From positions 1 through 64,000 of the forward strand of contig JBLWYD010000008.1 in the NCBI GenBank assembly GCA_048267165.1: 64,000 bases of DNA. The letters are read 5' to 3'. The notes under the pieces are model-generated. The model searched no databases, was not told where the DNA came from, and saw only the letters and a list, made by a program, of their open reading frames with translations. The stretch comes from PGYR01 sp048267165 (GTDB taxonomy: Bacteria > Bacteroidota > Ignavibacteria > Kapaibacteriales > UBA2268). Numbering within the stretch: the stretch's first letter is position 1; each line of letters begins with the position of its first letter. Positions 1 to 9,301 of the stretch are shown here, piece by piece. The translations under genes and the position numbers were made by a program.

Positions 1-226
1 CAACGAGGGGTCCTCCCCACCGACCCACGATCGCCATAAATTAAGAATACAAAAATAAGGAATAGTAAGTTAACTAACAAAACAAAAAGTATAGTATCAT
101 TATGTTGTAAATTAAGTGTTGAATTATTTAAACACTTTTTGTAACTTTACTTTCTTACAAGTGTCTATACTTTGATAGAATAGAAAAAAAACATTTTTTT
201 AATAATAATTTATAGAGGTCTCTAAT

Positions 227-2740
227 ATGAGAAATAAATTTACCCTAATCCTGATGGCTGTTACAATAGCTATAACAGGAATGTTCGCAACTCAGACAGC
301 AGATGCAGCTAAAAGAAAAATGGTAGTAGAAGATCACACTGGTGCATGGTGTGGATACTGTGTTCGTGGAATGGAATCACTAGAAAAGCTAGAAGATGAA
401 TTTGGTGATGAAGTAATAACTGTAGCTGTTCACAATGGTGACGGCATGGCAATCTCTACTTACCAAACTCCACTTGCGCAAATGATTGGTGTTACTGGAT
501 ATCCAAATGGATCTGTTAGTAGAATCAATTATAGTGGTAAAATAGCACAAAGTGATAATGCTTGGACTCCTATAGTAAAGCAATATATTGGTAAAGATGT
601 ACCAGTTGGAGTTAAGTTAGCTGTTGACTATAACAAATCTACTGGAGCTTATACCGCTACTATTACTGCAACAGTCGAATCTACTGTTAATGCTAATCTT
701 GGTTTCAACCTTTGGGTTATGCAAGATGGTATGACTGGTACTGGGAGCCAATGGGATCAAGCTAATTATCTTTCAAAGAACAGTAGTGTCGCGCCAACTC
801 CTTCTTCAAAGTTCTATAACGAACCAGCTAAAATTGTTGGCTTTGTTCATAATAATGTTTTCAGAGCCGCAACTGCTGGTTTAGAAGGCGAACAAGGTAC
901 TTTCCCAGCTGGTTCAGTTCCCGCTGGAACTTACAAACAAGTTTATACTGGTAATGTATCAAATATGAATGTAACGAACAACAACAATGCATTTTTCGTT
1001 GCTGTAGTACACAATAAAGATAGCAAAGAAATAATCAATGGTGACCGTGCTGGTAAAGTTGTAGATGTTTTATCAACAGATGTTGCTAATGCTTATATTA
1101 GTGTTGCAGGTGATACTAAGCACATGGGCGAAGTTACACTAACTAATGATAAAGATTGGCCCATTTCTGCTGACATTACAATAGATGCCAACAAATCACT
1201 TATTCCTGCGGGTTGGGGTGTTTCTGTAAGTAATACTACTGTTACTTTAAAAGCTAAAGAAACTAGAAAAATACAAATCGAAGTTCTAAAGAACAAAATT
1301 GAAGGTTTTGGTCAAATTGTGTTGAAAGTTACTCCTCAAGAATCACCAAATCAAATCAAAGAATCAAGTGCAACAGCTTACTTTATGACTGAAAATATCG
1401 AAAATGCGATTTTATTCGGTTTTGATGATGGTCTTACACCAATTGCAAATGCTATAAATACAAGTGGTGAATTAACTAAACCAGTTCTAGTATCTGGTGC
1501 TGCTGAAATAATCGAGAACTTCCCTCAAATGACTAGCTTTAAAACTGTTATTATGACAGTTACTGATACTCAATTTGGGTTATCGACAGAAGAGACTAAA
1601 ACAAATCTTAAATACATTGAAGATTTGATGGACAATGGAGCTGATATTTTAATAGCTACAACTTATGATCTTATTAATTATGGTAATGTGTTCTCTGACT
1701 TAGCCCCTACGCCTGAAGTAGTAAACTTCTTCTCAAATAGAATTGGTGTTTCTATTGGTGGTGCATTATTTATACATAACAGTCAAACAGGTCAGTTAAC
1801 AACTGTCGGTCTTACTGGAATCAGTGGTGACCCGATTAGTAATGGTATGAGTTTTTCTTATAATAACGTGTATAACCAACAAACTTATCCATACTATGCA
1901 AGAGTATTTGCATCAGTAGCTTTAAATGGTAAAACAGATGCAAGCGTATTTTTAGAAGCTGACCCATCGATTAATCAGACTGTTACTAATACTAACAATA
2001 AAATTGGTATTAAATTAGATAATAATGGTCAAAGAACTGCACTATTCACACTTTCATTAGATGCAATGGGCGCAACTAACTTGAATGCAATGATGAAGTC
2101 AACACTTAAATGGTTGAAAGGTGCTGGTGCTACTGCAGCTGGACCATCTATTTCTCTAAGTACAAAACAACTTGTATTCGGTGAAATTAAAAAAGATTTA
2201 ACTGGTTCTGAAACTATTAAAGTTACTAACTCTGGCGACGAAGCATTAGTTATTTCTGCTATCAATGCTAAGACTGGTACTAACTTTACAGTGAAAGGTT
2301 CTACGCCTCTAACTATCGATGCTGGTCAAACAGTTAACTTAACTATTGACTTTACTCCAACAGAAGCTAAAAACTACTCTGACGAAATCACTATCGTTTC
2401 TAACGATAAAGCTAATCCTAGTAGTGTAATTACTGTTATGGGTATCGGTACTGACCCTCAAGCTTCAGTAACTGGTATTATACCTAACGTATTTACTATG
2501 ACTGTAGGTCCTAACCCAGTTGTAAATAGCTCTGAAATTAACTTAGTTATCAATGGTTCAGTGAATCTAGATTTAGAGTTAATCGATGCTACTGGTAAAG
2601 TAGTTAGCAATATATTCAGTGGTGTTAGTACTTCTAACACACTTGAATTAGACGCTGCTCAACTTAGCTCTGGTACTTATTACCTTAATGCTAATGTGAA
2701 TGGTAAAACTACTCAATTGCCAGTTGTTGTTACTAAATAA
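227..2740 (+). CDS. T9SS-exported protein with thioredoxin/Omp28-like N-terminal domain
   Basis: 837 residues. A signal peptide (about residues 1-28, ending ADAA) is followed by a thioredoxin-like segment with the redox motif WCGYC (C42, C45), as in Omp28-related outer-membrane proteins. The middle (about 290-640) is beta-rich and unassigned. Around 645-740 there is an ASH/HYDIN-type immunoglobulin-like domain (pattern of LVFGEIKKDLTGSETIKVTN, then FTPTEAKNYSDEITIVSND). The last ~80 residues form a type A T9SS sorting domain (GPNPV near its start, SGTYYL near its end). The inferred role is a surface-exposed or secreted protein delivered by the Por system; the CxxC may act in extracellular thiol chemistry, but no partner is visible. 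It is monocistronic, with a strong terminator 30 bp downstream. Confidence 0.85.
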   Translation: MRNKFTLILMAVTIAITGMFATQTADAAKRKMVVEDHTGAWCGYCVRGMESLEKLEDEFGDEVITVAVHNGDGMAISTYQTPLAQMIGVTGYPNGSVSRINYSGKIAQSDNAWTPIVKQYIGKDVPVGVKLAVDYNKSTGAYTATITATVESTVNANLGFNLWVMQDGMTGTGSQWDQANYLSKNSSVAPTPSSKFYNEPAKIVGFVHNNVFRAATAGLEGEQGTFPAGSVPAGTYKQVYTGNVSNMNVTNNNNAFFVAVVHNKDSKEIINGDRAGKVVDVLSTDVANAYISVAGDTKHMGEVTLTNDKDWPISADITIDANKSLIPAGWGVSVSNTTVTLKAKETRKIQIEVLKNKIEGFGQIVLKVTPQESPNQIKESSATAYFMTENIENAILFGFDDGLTPIANAINTSGELTKPVLVSGAAEIIENFPQMTSFKTVIMTVTDTQFGLSTEETKTNLKYIEDLMDNGADILIATTYDLINYGNVFSDLAPTPEVVNFFSNRIGVSIGGALFIHNSQTGQLTTVGLTGISGDPISNGMSFSYNNVYNQQTYPYYARVFASVALNGKTDASVFLEADPSINQTVTNTNNKIGIKLDNNGQRTALFTLSLDAMGATNLNAMMKSTLKWLKGAGATAAGPSISLSTKQLVFGEIKKDLTGSETIKVTNSGDEALVISAINAKTGTNFTVKGSTPLTIDAGQTVNLTIDFTPTEAKNYSDEITIVSNDKANPSSVITVMGIGTDPQASVTGIIPNVFTMTVGPNPVVNSSEINLVINGSVNLDLELIDATGKVVSNIFSGVSTSNTLELDAAQLSSGTYYLNANVNGKTTQLPVVVTK

Positions 2741-2770
2741 CATCAAGCAATAGAGTTTATAATATACAAA

Positions 2771-2801
2771 CCTGCTTCCTTTGGGAAGCAGGTTTTTTTT
2801 T
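2771..2801 (+). terminator. Rho-independent terminator after the thioredoxin-like T9SS gene
   Basis: The hairpin CCTGCTTCC-TTT-GGGAAGCAGG is followed by nine T residues. It separates the T9SS gene from clpP. Confidence 0.9.
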
Positions 2802-2874
2802 GATTAAAAATAAACTTTGGTACTTATTCGTTATTTTAGAATGTTTTATAAAACCAAATTCGGAAAACTATTAG

Positions 2875-3474
2875 ATGAATAATTCAATCATCCCTTATAT
2901 AATTGAAACTACTAGTCGTGGTGAAAGATCTTACGACATTTACTCAAGACTATTAAAAGAGAATATCGTTTTTATAGCTGGTCCAATCGATGACCACATG
3001 GCGAATTCTGTTATTGCTCAACTTTTATTCTTATCTTCGCAAAACCCTAAGAAAGATGTAAACCTATACATTAATTCTCCTGGTGGAAGTGTAACAGCTG
3101 GATTAGCTATATACGATACTATGAAATTCATCAAGCCCGATGTAACTACTATCTGTATGGGTATGGCTGCTTCTATGGCACAAGTACTACTTTGTGCTGG
3201 TACACCAGGTAAGCGTTTTGCTTTACCTAACTCTCGTATTATGATGCACCAGCCTTCTGGTGGTACACAAGGACAATCTGCAGATATAGAAATATATACT
3301 CGCGAGATTATCAGAATAAGAGAAGTACTATACAAGATTATTGGTGAGCACTCAGGTAAAGATGCTGAGCAAATCAAAAAAGATGCTGATAGAGATAATT
3401 ATATGACTCCAGAAGAAGCTAAAGCTTACGGGTTAATAGACAAAATTCTTTTACCAGGTACAAAACTAGCATGA
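2875..3474 (+). CDS. clpP: ATP-dependent Clp protease proteolytic subunit ClpP
   Basis: 199 residues, the normal length for ClpP. This serine peptidase (S14) forms the tetradecameric barrel that degrades proteins fed by ClpX or ClpA. The catalytic triad is readable: S100 in GMAASMAQ, H125 in MMHQPSGG and D174 in RDNYM, with the same 25 and 49 residue spacings as in E. coli ClpP. The oxyanion/substrate-binding GGSV motif is at 70-73. It overlaps clpX by ATGA (4 bp), so the two are almost certainly translated from one message. No trigger factor gene precedes it, unlike the tig-clpP-clpX order of many bacteria. Confidence 0.97.
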   Translation: MNNSIIPYIIETTSRGERSYDIYSRLLKENIVFIAGPIDDHMANSVIAQLLFLSSQNPKKDVNLYINSPGGSVTAGLAIYDTMKFIKPDVTTICMGMAASMAQVLLCAGTPGKRFALPNSRIMMHQPSGGTQGQSADIEIYTREIIRIREVLYKIIGEHSGKDAEQIKKDADRDNYMTPEEAKAYGLIDKILLPGTKLA

Positions 3475-4736
3475 GTGGAAAAAAAGGAAAACACCCATTT
3501 CAAGTAGTTTGCTCATTTTGCGGACGAAATTCTAAGGAAGTTGAAAGTCTTATAGAAGGTGTTCAAGAAGTCTATATTTGCGATGTCTGTATTAATACCT
3601 CTCATGAACTTCTTAGCACAAACAAGAAAAAAGAAAGTGCAATTAGTTTCGATATTAATCTTTCTACTCCTAAAAAGTTGAAAGAAAAGCTAGACGAATA
3701 TGTAATTGGACAAGATAAAGCGAAGCAAGTTCTTTCTGTAGCAGTTTATAATCATTACAAAAGAATATCTAATCTAGCATTGGACAATGAATTCGATTCA
3801 GTAGAGCTAGAGAAAAGTAATGTACTTATGCTTGGCCCAACGGGTACTGGTAAAACTTTACTTGCTAAAACATTAGCTCGTTCGCTGAATGTTCCATTTG
3901 CTATTGCAGATGCTACAACAGTAACCGAAGCTGGTTATGTAGGTGATGACGTAGAGACTGTACTTTTGGCACTATTGCAGAATGCAGATTATGACGAAAA
4001 AGCAGCCCAAAGAGGGATAATATACATAGATGAGATAGATAAGATTGGTCGTAAGAGTGAATCATCGAGCATAACTCGTGATGTGTCTGGTGAAGGAGTA
4101 CAACAAGCATTACTAAAAATACTAGAAGGCACAAAGGCGGGAATACCACCCAAAGGCGGTAGAAAACACCCTGAACAAAAGCTAATTTACGTTGACACTA
4201 CTAATATACTATTTATACTTGGTGGTGCGTTTGACGGACTAGAGCAAGTAATATCTCAAAGATTGAAAAAGCAAACAGTCGGATTTTTATCTGACGACGA
4301 TATAAATCTGAGTGATGAAAAAGATGATCTATTCGATAGAGTAGAAGCAGAAGATATAGTAAAATATGGCTTTATACCTGAGCTAGTTGGACGTATGCCT
4401 ATAATAACGGCACTGAACTCATTGAGTGAAGAAGCAATGTTAGATATTCTAACAAAGCCCAAAAATGCTGTTATCAAGCAATACCAAAAGCTATTTGCAT
4501 ACGAAGGTGTTGAACTAGAGTTTACAGATGAAGCACTGAAGGCAATTGCAAATAAAGCTATGAAAAGTAAGACAGGTGCCAGAGGACTTAGATCGATGGT
4601 CGAAGCAGCTATGCTAGATATTATGTACATAGTGCCAGAGATGAAAGATTTAAAGAAATGTATAATTTCAGAAGATACTATAAACACTAACGCTGAACCA
4701 GAATTTATTTATTCAGATAAGAAGAATGCAGTATAA
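3471..4736 (+). CDS. clpX: ATP-dependent Clp protease ATP-binding subunit ClpX
   Basis: 421 residues. ClpX is the AAA+ unfoldase that recognises substrates and threads them into ClpP. The N-terminal zinc-binding domain has C14, C17, C37 and C40. The AAA+ core shows Walker A GPTGTGKT, the pore loop GYVGDD, Walker B IYIDEIDKIG and a sensor-2 region with TGARGLR. The start overlaps the clpP stop (ATGA), and its own stop overlaps the start of the next gene (TAATG), so three genes are translationally coupled. I see nothing atypical in the ClpX sequence. Confidence 0.97.
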   Translation: MSGKKGKHPFQVVCSFCGRNSKEVESLIEGVQEVYICDVCINTSHELLSTNKKKESAISFDINLSTPKKLKEKLDEYVIGQDKAKQVLSVAVYNHYKRISNLALDNEFDSVELEKSNVLMLGPTGTGKTLLAKTLARSLNVPFAIADATTVTEAGYVGDDVETVLLALLQNADYDEKAAQRGIIYIDEIDKIGRKSESSSITRDVSGEGVQQALLKILEGTKAGIPPKGGRKHPEQKLIYVDTTNILFILGGAFDGLEQVISQRLKKQTVGFLSDDDINLSDEKDDLFDRVEAEDIVKYGFIPELVGRMPIITALNSLSEEAMLDILTKPKNAVIKQYQKLFAYEGVELEFTDEALKAIANKAMKSKTGARGLRSMVEAAMLDIMYIVPEMKDLKKCIISEDTINTNAEPEFIYSDKKNAV

Positions 4737-5689
4737 TGCCAGAAATAATTAACATAGCAGGAAAGAAAGTCAGAATCGGTGAAATTGAAGAGATTCATCT
4801 TAAAATAGCTCGACTACCGACTTACACAACTATCAATTTACCAGTACACATATACAGAGGTAAAAAAGATGGCCCTGTATTGTTACTAACTGGTGGTTTG
4901 CACGGTGATGAACTAAACGGCATAGAGATAATCCGTCGGATGATAAACAATGGTACGATTATACCTGATTCTGGTACTGTTATAGCTATGCCATTAGTTA
5001 ATGCTTATGGATTCTTACAAAATGTTCGAGGAGTACCAGACGGTAAAGATATTAATCGTAGTTTCCCCGGTTCTAAAAATGGGTCACTAGCCAAACTAAT
5101 AGCACATACACTAATGCATCAGATTATCCCCCTTATTGACTATGGAATTGATTTTCATACAGGTGGAGCATCAAGATCAAATTACCCTCAAATTAGATGT
5201 GCATTCACAGTTCCTGAGAATATAATATTAGCGAGAGGGTTTGCACCTCCGATGATTCTAAATTCACCATTAATCGAAAATTCATTCAGAAAAGCGGCCT
5301 ACCGTAAAGATAAGCATATATTAGTTTATGAAGCTGGGGAGTCTTTGAGGTTTTCTGAACATGCTATTCAAGAAGGAATAAATGGTACACTTAGACTAAT
5401 GAAGTATCTGAATATGATTGAGGAAGCACCACTACCCGAAGAAGACACTATAATTTATCTTAAAAGTGATTGGCTACGAGCTAAATATGCAGGGATGTTC
5501 TCATCTTATGTTGAGTTAGGGCAGGAAATAAAAATAAAAGAAAAAATTGGGCATATAGCCGAACCATTTGGACACGAAGAATTCGAAATTTTTGCAACAC
5601 GCAATGCAAGAGTAATAGGCGTTAACAATGCTCCAGTAGTGCACAAAGGTGATGCCTTGATTCATTATGCTTATGATATAAAAAAATAA
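4736..5689 (+). CDS. M14-family succinylglutamate desuccinylase/aspartoacylase-like zinc hydrolase
   Basis: 317 residues. It belongs to the AstE/AspA (M14) family of zinc-dependent deacylases that cleave N-acyl amino acids or related amides. The likely zinc ligands are H56 and E59 in GGLHGDELNG and the His of GIDFHTGG (about 146). The catalytic Glu is probably in YEAGES. The C-terminal ~80 residues have the beta-barrel/lipoyl-like fold usual for bacterial members (GQEIKIKEKIG). The natural substrate cannot be read from sequence. The TAATG overlap with clpX implies co-translation with the ClpXP protease. No arginine succinyltransferase pathway genes are nearby, so a role in that catabolic route is not supported here. 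A related fold occurs in RimK-associated deacylases, but no rimK-like gene is adjacent. Confidence 0.85.
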   Translation: MPEIINIAGKKVRIGEIEEIHLKIARLPTYTTINLPVHIYRGKKDGPVLLLTGGLHGDELNGIEIIRRMINNGTIIPDSGTVIAMPLVNAYGFLQNVRGVPDGKDINRSFPGSKNGSLAKLIAHTLMHQIIPLIDYGIDFHTGGASRSNYPQIRCAFTVPENIILARGFAPPMILNSPLIENSFRKAAYRKDKHILVYEAGESLRFSEHAIQEGINGTLRLMKYLNMIEEAPLPEEDTIIYLKSDWLRAKYAGMFSSYVELGQEIKIKEKIGHIAEPFGHEEFEIFATRNARVIGVNNAPVVHKGDALIHYAYDIKK

Positions 5690-5713
5690 TTATCGCAAAC
5701 TATAGTTATTTTC

Positions 5714-5744
5714 TTGTATATAAATAATTAAACAATTATATTTG
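5714..5744 (+). promoter_or_regulatory. Bacteroidota-type promoter upstream of rplU-rpmA
   Basis: TATATTTG (5737-5744) matches the -7 consensus TAnnTTTG. A TTG at 5714-5716 lies 20 bp upstream, a plausible -33 element. This places a start roughly 25 bp before the rplU ATG and separates rplU-rpmA from the clp operon. Confidence 0.55.
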
Positions 5745-5776
5745 AAGTCTATTAAAATTTACAATCGGAAAAACAA

Positions 5777-6088
5777 ATGGCAACTGTAGTAGAAATAGCT
5801 GGTTTCCAATACGAAGTTGAAAAAGATTCAAAGCTAAGTGTTCCTTTATTAGAAGGTAACCCTGGCGATAGCGTCGAATTTTCTAACGTTCTATTGAACG
5901 AAAAAGATGGAAATTTCACTTTCGGTAGCCCATTGATTGATGGCGCTAAAGTAACTGGTAAGATATTAGAACACAAAAGAGATTCAAAAATTCTAATATT
6001 CCACAAGAAAAGAAGAAAAGGGTACCAAAAATTAAATGGTCACCGTCAACATTACACAAGAATTCAAATTACTGATATATCAGTTTAA
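5777..6088 (+). CDS. rplU: Large ribosomal subunit protein bL21
   Basis: 103 residues, the full bL21 length. It binds 23S rRNA in the large subunit together with bL20. Recognisable segments are the N-terminal AGFQYEVEKDSKLSVP strand and the basic C-terminal stretch KRRKGYQKLNGHRQHYTRI, which is highly conserved in bL21. It is followed after 12 bp by rpmA, the usual L21-L27 pair. A TAnnTTTG promoter precedes it and a strong terminator follows rpmA, so the two appear to form their own transcription unit. Confidence 0.97.
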   Translation: MATVVEIAGFQYEVEKDSKLSVPLLEGNPGDSVEFSNVLLNEKDGNFTFGSPLIDGAKVTGKILEHKRDSKILIFHKKRRKGYQKLNGHRQHYTRIQITDISV

Positions 6089-6100
6089 GGAGAGAATAGC

Positions 6101-6355
6101 ATGGCTCACAAGAAAGGTCAAGGATCCGTTAGAAACGGTAGAGATTCACACGGTCAGAGAAGAGGAGTTAAGAAATTTGGTGGCGAGGAAGTAATTCCTG
6201 GTAACATCATTATCAGACAGCTTGGTACTAAATACAAACCAGGTGTTAACGTAGGTCTTGGTAAAGATTACACTATTTTTGCTCTTACAGAAGGCACTGT
6301 GAAATTCCAGAAAAAAGCAAATAATAGAACTTGGGTATCTGTTTTACCTAACTAA
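6101..6355 (+). CDS. rpmA: Large ribosomal subunit protein bL27
   Basis: 84 residues, typical for bL27, whose N-terminal tail reaches towards the peptidyl transferase centre. The start MAHKKGQGSVRNGRDS and the motif GVKKFGGEEVIPGNIIIRQ are diagnostic. The N-terminus begins directly at AHKKG, so there is no removable leader of the Firmicutes type. The Shine-Dalgarno AAGGAG overlaps the rplU stop region, 7-8 bases before the ATG. It is second in the rplU-rpmA unit. Confidence 0.97.
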   Translation: MAHKKGQGSVRNGRDSHGQRRGVKKFGGEEVIPGNIIIRQLGTKYKPGVNVGLGKDYTIFALTEGTVKFQKKANNRTWVSVLPN

Positions 6356-6402
6356 GAAATTTTATTTTTTATAATTAGTTATATATATAACTCTCAGCTT
6401 GC

Positions 6403-6437
6403 AATCCCGTCTATTCCTATAGATGGGATTTTTTTTT
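6403..6437 (+). terminator. Rho-independent terminator after rpmA
   Basis: AATCCCGTCT and AGATGGGATT pair (one G-T wobble) around a short loop, followed by a run of nine T. The rest of the 264-bp gap up to the aminotransferase is AT-rich; I see no other feature in it. Confidence 0.85.
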
Positions 6438-6619
6438 GTATGCCTCCCCTACCCCATTATTTCACTTCTTTATATATACAAACCTATTTTTGAATTAGAT
6501 ATGTGATTAATTTGTAAGGAAATATTCAAAATATTAATTGCATTTAATAAAAAAAATCCGTAATCTGTATATGAATAATTAGAGTATTTAAAACATTATC
6601 AAACTTAATAATTAAATTT

Positions 6620-7930
6620 ATGATACAAGAAGTAAGTAAATCTGTGGAGTTATTCGAACGCAGAAAACAGTCAGTAGCCAACGGTGTTGGTGTATTCAAC
6701 GTAGCAACAGTAAAAAATGCCAAAGGTGCAATAATTACTGAAGTAGATGGCAGAGAAATAATAGATTTCGCTGGTGGTATAGGTGTAGTCAATGCTGGTC
6801 ATTGCCCAGAGCCAGTAGTAGAAGCAATACGCGAGCAAGCAGGCAAATATATTCACACAAGCTTCAATGTCGTTACTTACGAACCTTATATACAGCTTTG
6901 CGAGGAATTAGTAGAGATACTGCCTCACGGTGATAATACTAAAGCTATGCTAATATCTACTGGTGCTGAAGCCGTAGAAAATGCAATCAAAATTGCACGT
7001 CAAGCAACAAAAAGACAAGGAATTCTTTGCTTCTCTGATGCATATCATGGTAGAACGATGATGGCAATGTCATTAACTAGTAAAGTAAGCTACAAAATAG
7101 ATTGTGGGCCGTTCTCTCCTGAAGTCTATAGACTTCCTTTCCCTAATTTTTATAAGAAAAGTAATGGTAGAAGTATGGAAGAATTCGTCAAAGACGAACT
7201 AAACCTACTACAAGTAAGTACATTAAACCTAGTAGATATCAATAATCTTGCAGCAATTATAATAGAACCAATCCAAGGTGAAGGTGGATTTAATCCGACA
7301 CCTAAAGCTTACTTAGAAGGATTAAGAAAGTTTTGTGACGAAAATGGCGTTATGCTAATATTTGATGAAGTGCAAAGTGGTTTTTGTAGAACTGGTCATT
7401 GGGCTAGTTGGCAACATTATGGAGTCGTCCCTGATATAAGTACTTACGCGAAGTCAATGGGCTCAGGTTTACCAATAGCGGCCGTTGTAGGTAAAGCTGA
7501 AGTAATGGATGCCGCTGCAGTCGGTTCTATAGGTGGAACATATATAGGTAGTCCAATTAGTTGTGCTGCTTCATTGGCAACTATACAATACATGAAAGAT
7601 ATTAATCTTAACGAAAAAGCACTTCTTATAGGGGATATAATCCACACTAGACTTACTAAGTTGAAAGAAGAATGTCCTGCAATTGGTGATGTAAGAGGTG
7701 TTGGTGCGATGATAGGATTTGAATTTGTCAAAGATAATGATCCAAAGACACCAGATACAGACATATGTAAGGAAATTGTCTCTGCTTGTTACGAAGAGGG
7801 ACTTTTAATACTTAGCGCTGGAACTTTTAAAAATATTATTAGAATCCTTTCACCTTTAGTAATTACTCTCGATGAGTTAGACAGAGGGTTAACAATTTTA
7901 GAAACACAAATAAGAAAATTAACAAAATGA
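6620..7930 (+). CDS. Class III PLP-dependent aminotransferase (4-aminobutyrate/acetylornithine type)
   Basis: 436 residues. Fold type I omega-aminotransferase: the phosphate-binding segment STGAEAVENAIKIA, the catalytic base in FDEVQSGFCRTG, and the Schiff-base lysine K278 in TYAKSMGSG are all visible. The length and the motif GGTYIGSPISCAAS fit GabT-like 4-aminobutyrate aminotransferases, though putrescine, lysine or other omega-amine substrates are possible. Its stop overlaps the start of the nitrilase-family gene (ATGA), starting a tightly packed series with the decarboxylase and ATP-grasp gene. That context suggests polyamine or basic-amino-acid metabolism rather than housekeeping GABA degradation; this is an inference. 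Confidence 0.88.
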   Translation: MIQEVSKSVELFERRKQSVANGVGVFNVATVKNAKGAIITEVDGREIIDFAGGIGVVNAGHCPEPVVEAIREQAGKYIHTSFNVVTYEPYIQLCEELVEILPHGDNTKAMLISTGAEAVENAIKIARQATKRQGILCFSDAYHGRTMMAMSLTSKVSYKIDCGPFSPEVYRLPFPNFYKKSNGRSMEEFVKDELNLLQVSTLNLVDINNLAAIIIEPIQGEGGFNPTPKAYLEGLRKFCDENGVMLIFDEVQSGFCRTGHWASWQHYGVVPDISTYAKSMGSGLPIAAVVGKAEVMDAAAVGSIGGTYIGSPISCAASLATIQYMKDINLNEKALLIGDIIHTRLTKLKEECPAIGDVRGVGAMIGFEFVKDNDPKTPDTDICKEIVSACYEEGLLILSAGTFKNIIRILSPLVITLDELDRGLTILETQIRKLTK

Positions 7931-8871
7931 ATCACATGAACACGTTCTCGATAGCTGGGATACAAATGAGAGTTTCAGCTGTTACCCCAAATATAGAGAT
8001 GATGAAGCTAAAAATTGATATAACTATGAATCTTTATCCATGGATAGAGATGATAATGTTTAGTGAGCTTTGCGCTTATGGTCCTCTTACCTATCCAGCA
8101 CAAGAGTTTCCAAACAGTTTTGAAGAAGAAATGCAAGCTATGGCTAAGAAGTATAATATTTGGTTACTTCCAGGTTCTGCATTCGAGAAAAGTGAAGGCA
8201 AAATATATAATACAGCTACGGTTATAAATCCGGATGGCGAGATAGTAACTAGATACAGAAAAATGTTCCCGTTCTACCCTTATGAAGTTGGAGTAGCACC
8301 CGGGCATGAGTTCTGTGTATTCGATGTGCCCGACGTGGGAAGATTTGGTGTTTCAATTTGTTACGATATGTGGTTCCCAGAGACTACTAGAACACTAGTT
8401 AGTATGGGAGCAGAAGTTATATTACATCCAACGCTTTCTGGTACTATAGACAGAGATATTGAACTTTCAATTGTTAGAGCTATGGCTTCTGTTAATCAAT
8501 GTTTCTTCTTTGATGTAAATGGGTTAGATACAGGTGGATGTGGACGTTCTGTAGTTTGTGGTCCAGATGGAAGAGTACTACACCAATCTGATAGTACGGA
8601 AGAAATAATACCATTGGAATTGAATATAGACCACGTAAAGCGTAGTCGTGAATTAGGGATTTTAAGATTAGGTCAACCATTGAAGAGTTTTAGAGACCAT
8701 CTTGGCGAGTTTGATATCTATCACCCCGGTGCTAAATCAGAGTATTTAGATTCTTTGGGGCCACTTATAAAGCCAACTCGACTTGAGACATTGACCAGAT
8801 TAAAGATTAAAGAAGATAAAATAATGAATCCTGTGTCACCAGTAAGATTTAAAGGAGATGGGTTAGTTTAA
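7927..8871 (+). CDS. Carbon-nitrogen hydrolase (nitrilase/amidase superfamily)
   Basis: 314 residues. The Glu-Lys-Cys catalytic triad of the nitrilase superfamily is present: E47 in MFSELCAYGP, K112 in RYRKMFPFYP and C145 in VSICYDMWFPE. The WFPE motif after the cysteine resembles aliphatic amidases and related amide hydrolases rather than true nitrilases. The substrate is unknown. In this neighbourhood, hydrolysis of an N-carbamoyl or other amide derivative of an amine would fit, but nothing in the sequence proves it. Coupled to the aminotransferase by a 4-bp overlap; the VOC gene follows after 19 bp. Confidence 0.88.
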   Translation: MNHMNTFSIAGIQMRVSAVTPNIEMMKLKIDITMNLYPWIEMIMFSELCAYGPLTYPAQEFPNSFEEEMQAMAKKYNIWLLPGSAFEKSEGKIYNTATVINPDGEIVTRYRKMFPFYPYEVGVAPGHEFCVFDVPDVGRFGVSICYDMWFPETTRTLVSMGAEVILHPTLSGTIDRDIELSIVRAMASVNQCFFFDVNGLDTGGCGRSVVCGPDGRVLHQSDSTEEIIPLELNIDHVKRSRELGILRLGQPLKSFRDHLGEFDIYHPGAKSEYLDSLGPLIKPTRLETLTRLKIKEDKIMNPVSPVRFKGDGLV

Positions 8872-8890
8872 TTAATAAGGAGAATTTGCG

Positions 8891-9298
8891 ATGGGTGGAA
8901 CATTAGGTCCGAAAAGAAATAAAAATGGAACAAGAAAAGACTTTGTAAGTTGGTTTGAAATACCGGCAATCGATTTTCAACAAGCAGTTAATTTTTACAA
9001 TTACATTTTTGATATAGAAATGGAACAGGTTGTAACTGATGAGAGTGCAACTGCATTTTTTCCAGTAACGACTGGAATTGGTGGGGCTATTACTTCTGGT
9101 TTTAATAATGAGACTAGCAGTTCGGGGCCATTACTATACCTGAACGGTGGCGATGACTTGAATAAAGTTCTAAATAAAGTAGAAGATGCAGGTGGAAGAA
9201 TAATAATGGCTAAGACATTAATATCCAAAAATGCTGGTTATTTCGCTGTTTTTGTTGACTCACAGGGTAATAAACTCGCATTATATTCCAAGAAGTAA
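8891..9298 (+). CDS. VOC (glyoxalase/bleomycin-resistance fold) family protein
   Basis: 135 residues. The vicinal-oxygen-chelate fold is suggested by the opening FVSWFEIPAIDFQQAVNFYN and the closing YFAVFVDSQGNKLALYS, the two paired beta-alpha-beta-beta-beta modules of this superfamily. Members range from metal-dependent lyases to small-molecule binding proteins; the specific activity here is unknown. The start is set by a clear AAGGAG 8 bases upstream of the ATG. It lies within the aminotransferase-amidase-decarboxylase run, 3 bp before the decarboxylase start, so it is probably co-expressed. Confidence 0.82.
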   Translation: MGGTLGPKRNKNGTRKDFVSWFEIPAIDFQQAVNFYNYIFDIEMEQVVTDESATAFFPVTTGIGGAITSGFNNETSSSGPLLYLNGGDDLNKVLNKVEDAGGRIIMAKTLISKNAGYFAVFVDSQGNKLALYSKK

Positions 9299-9301
9299 TT
9301 A

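Noticed and set aside
1..226. Possible gene end or RNA in the first 226 bp
   Set aside because: No open frame with family resemblance, no cloverleaf and no clear TAnnTTTG promoter; the near match TATACTTTG (166-174) has the wrong spacing between TA and TTTG.
3018..3377. 119-codon minus-strand frame opposite clpP
   Set aside because: Antisense of a highly conserved gene, without a ribosome site or family resemblance.
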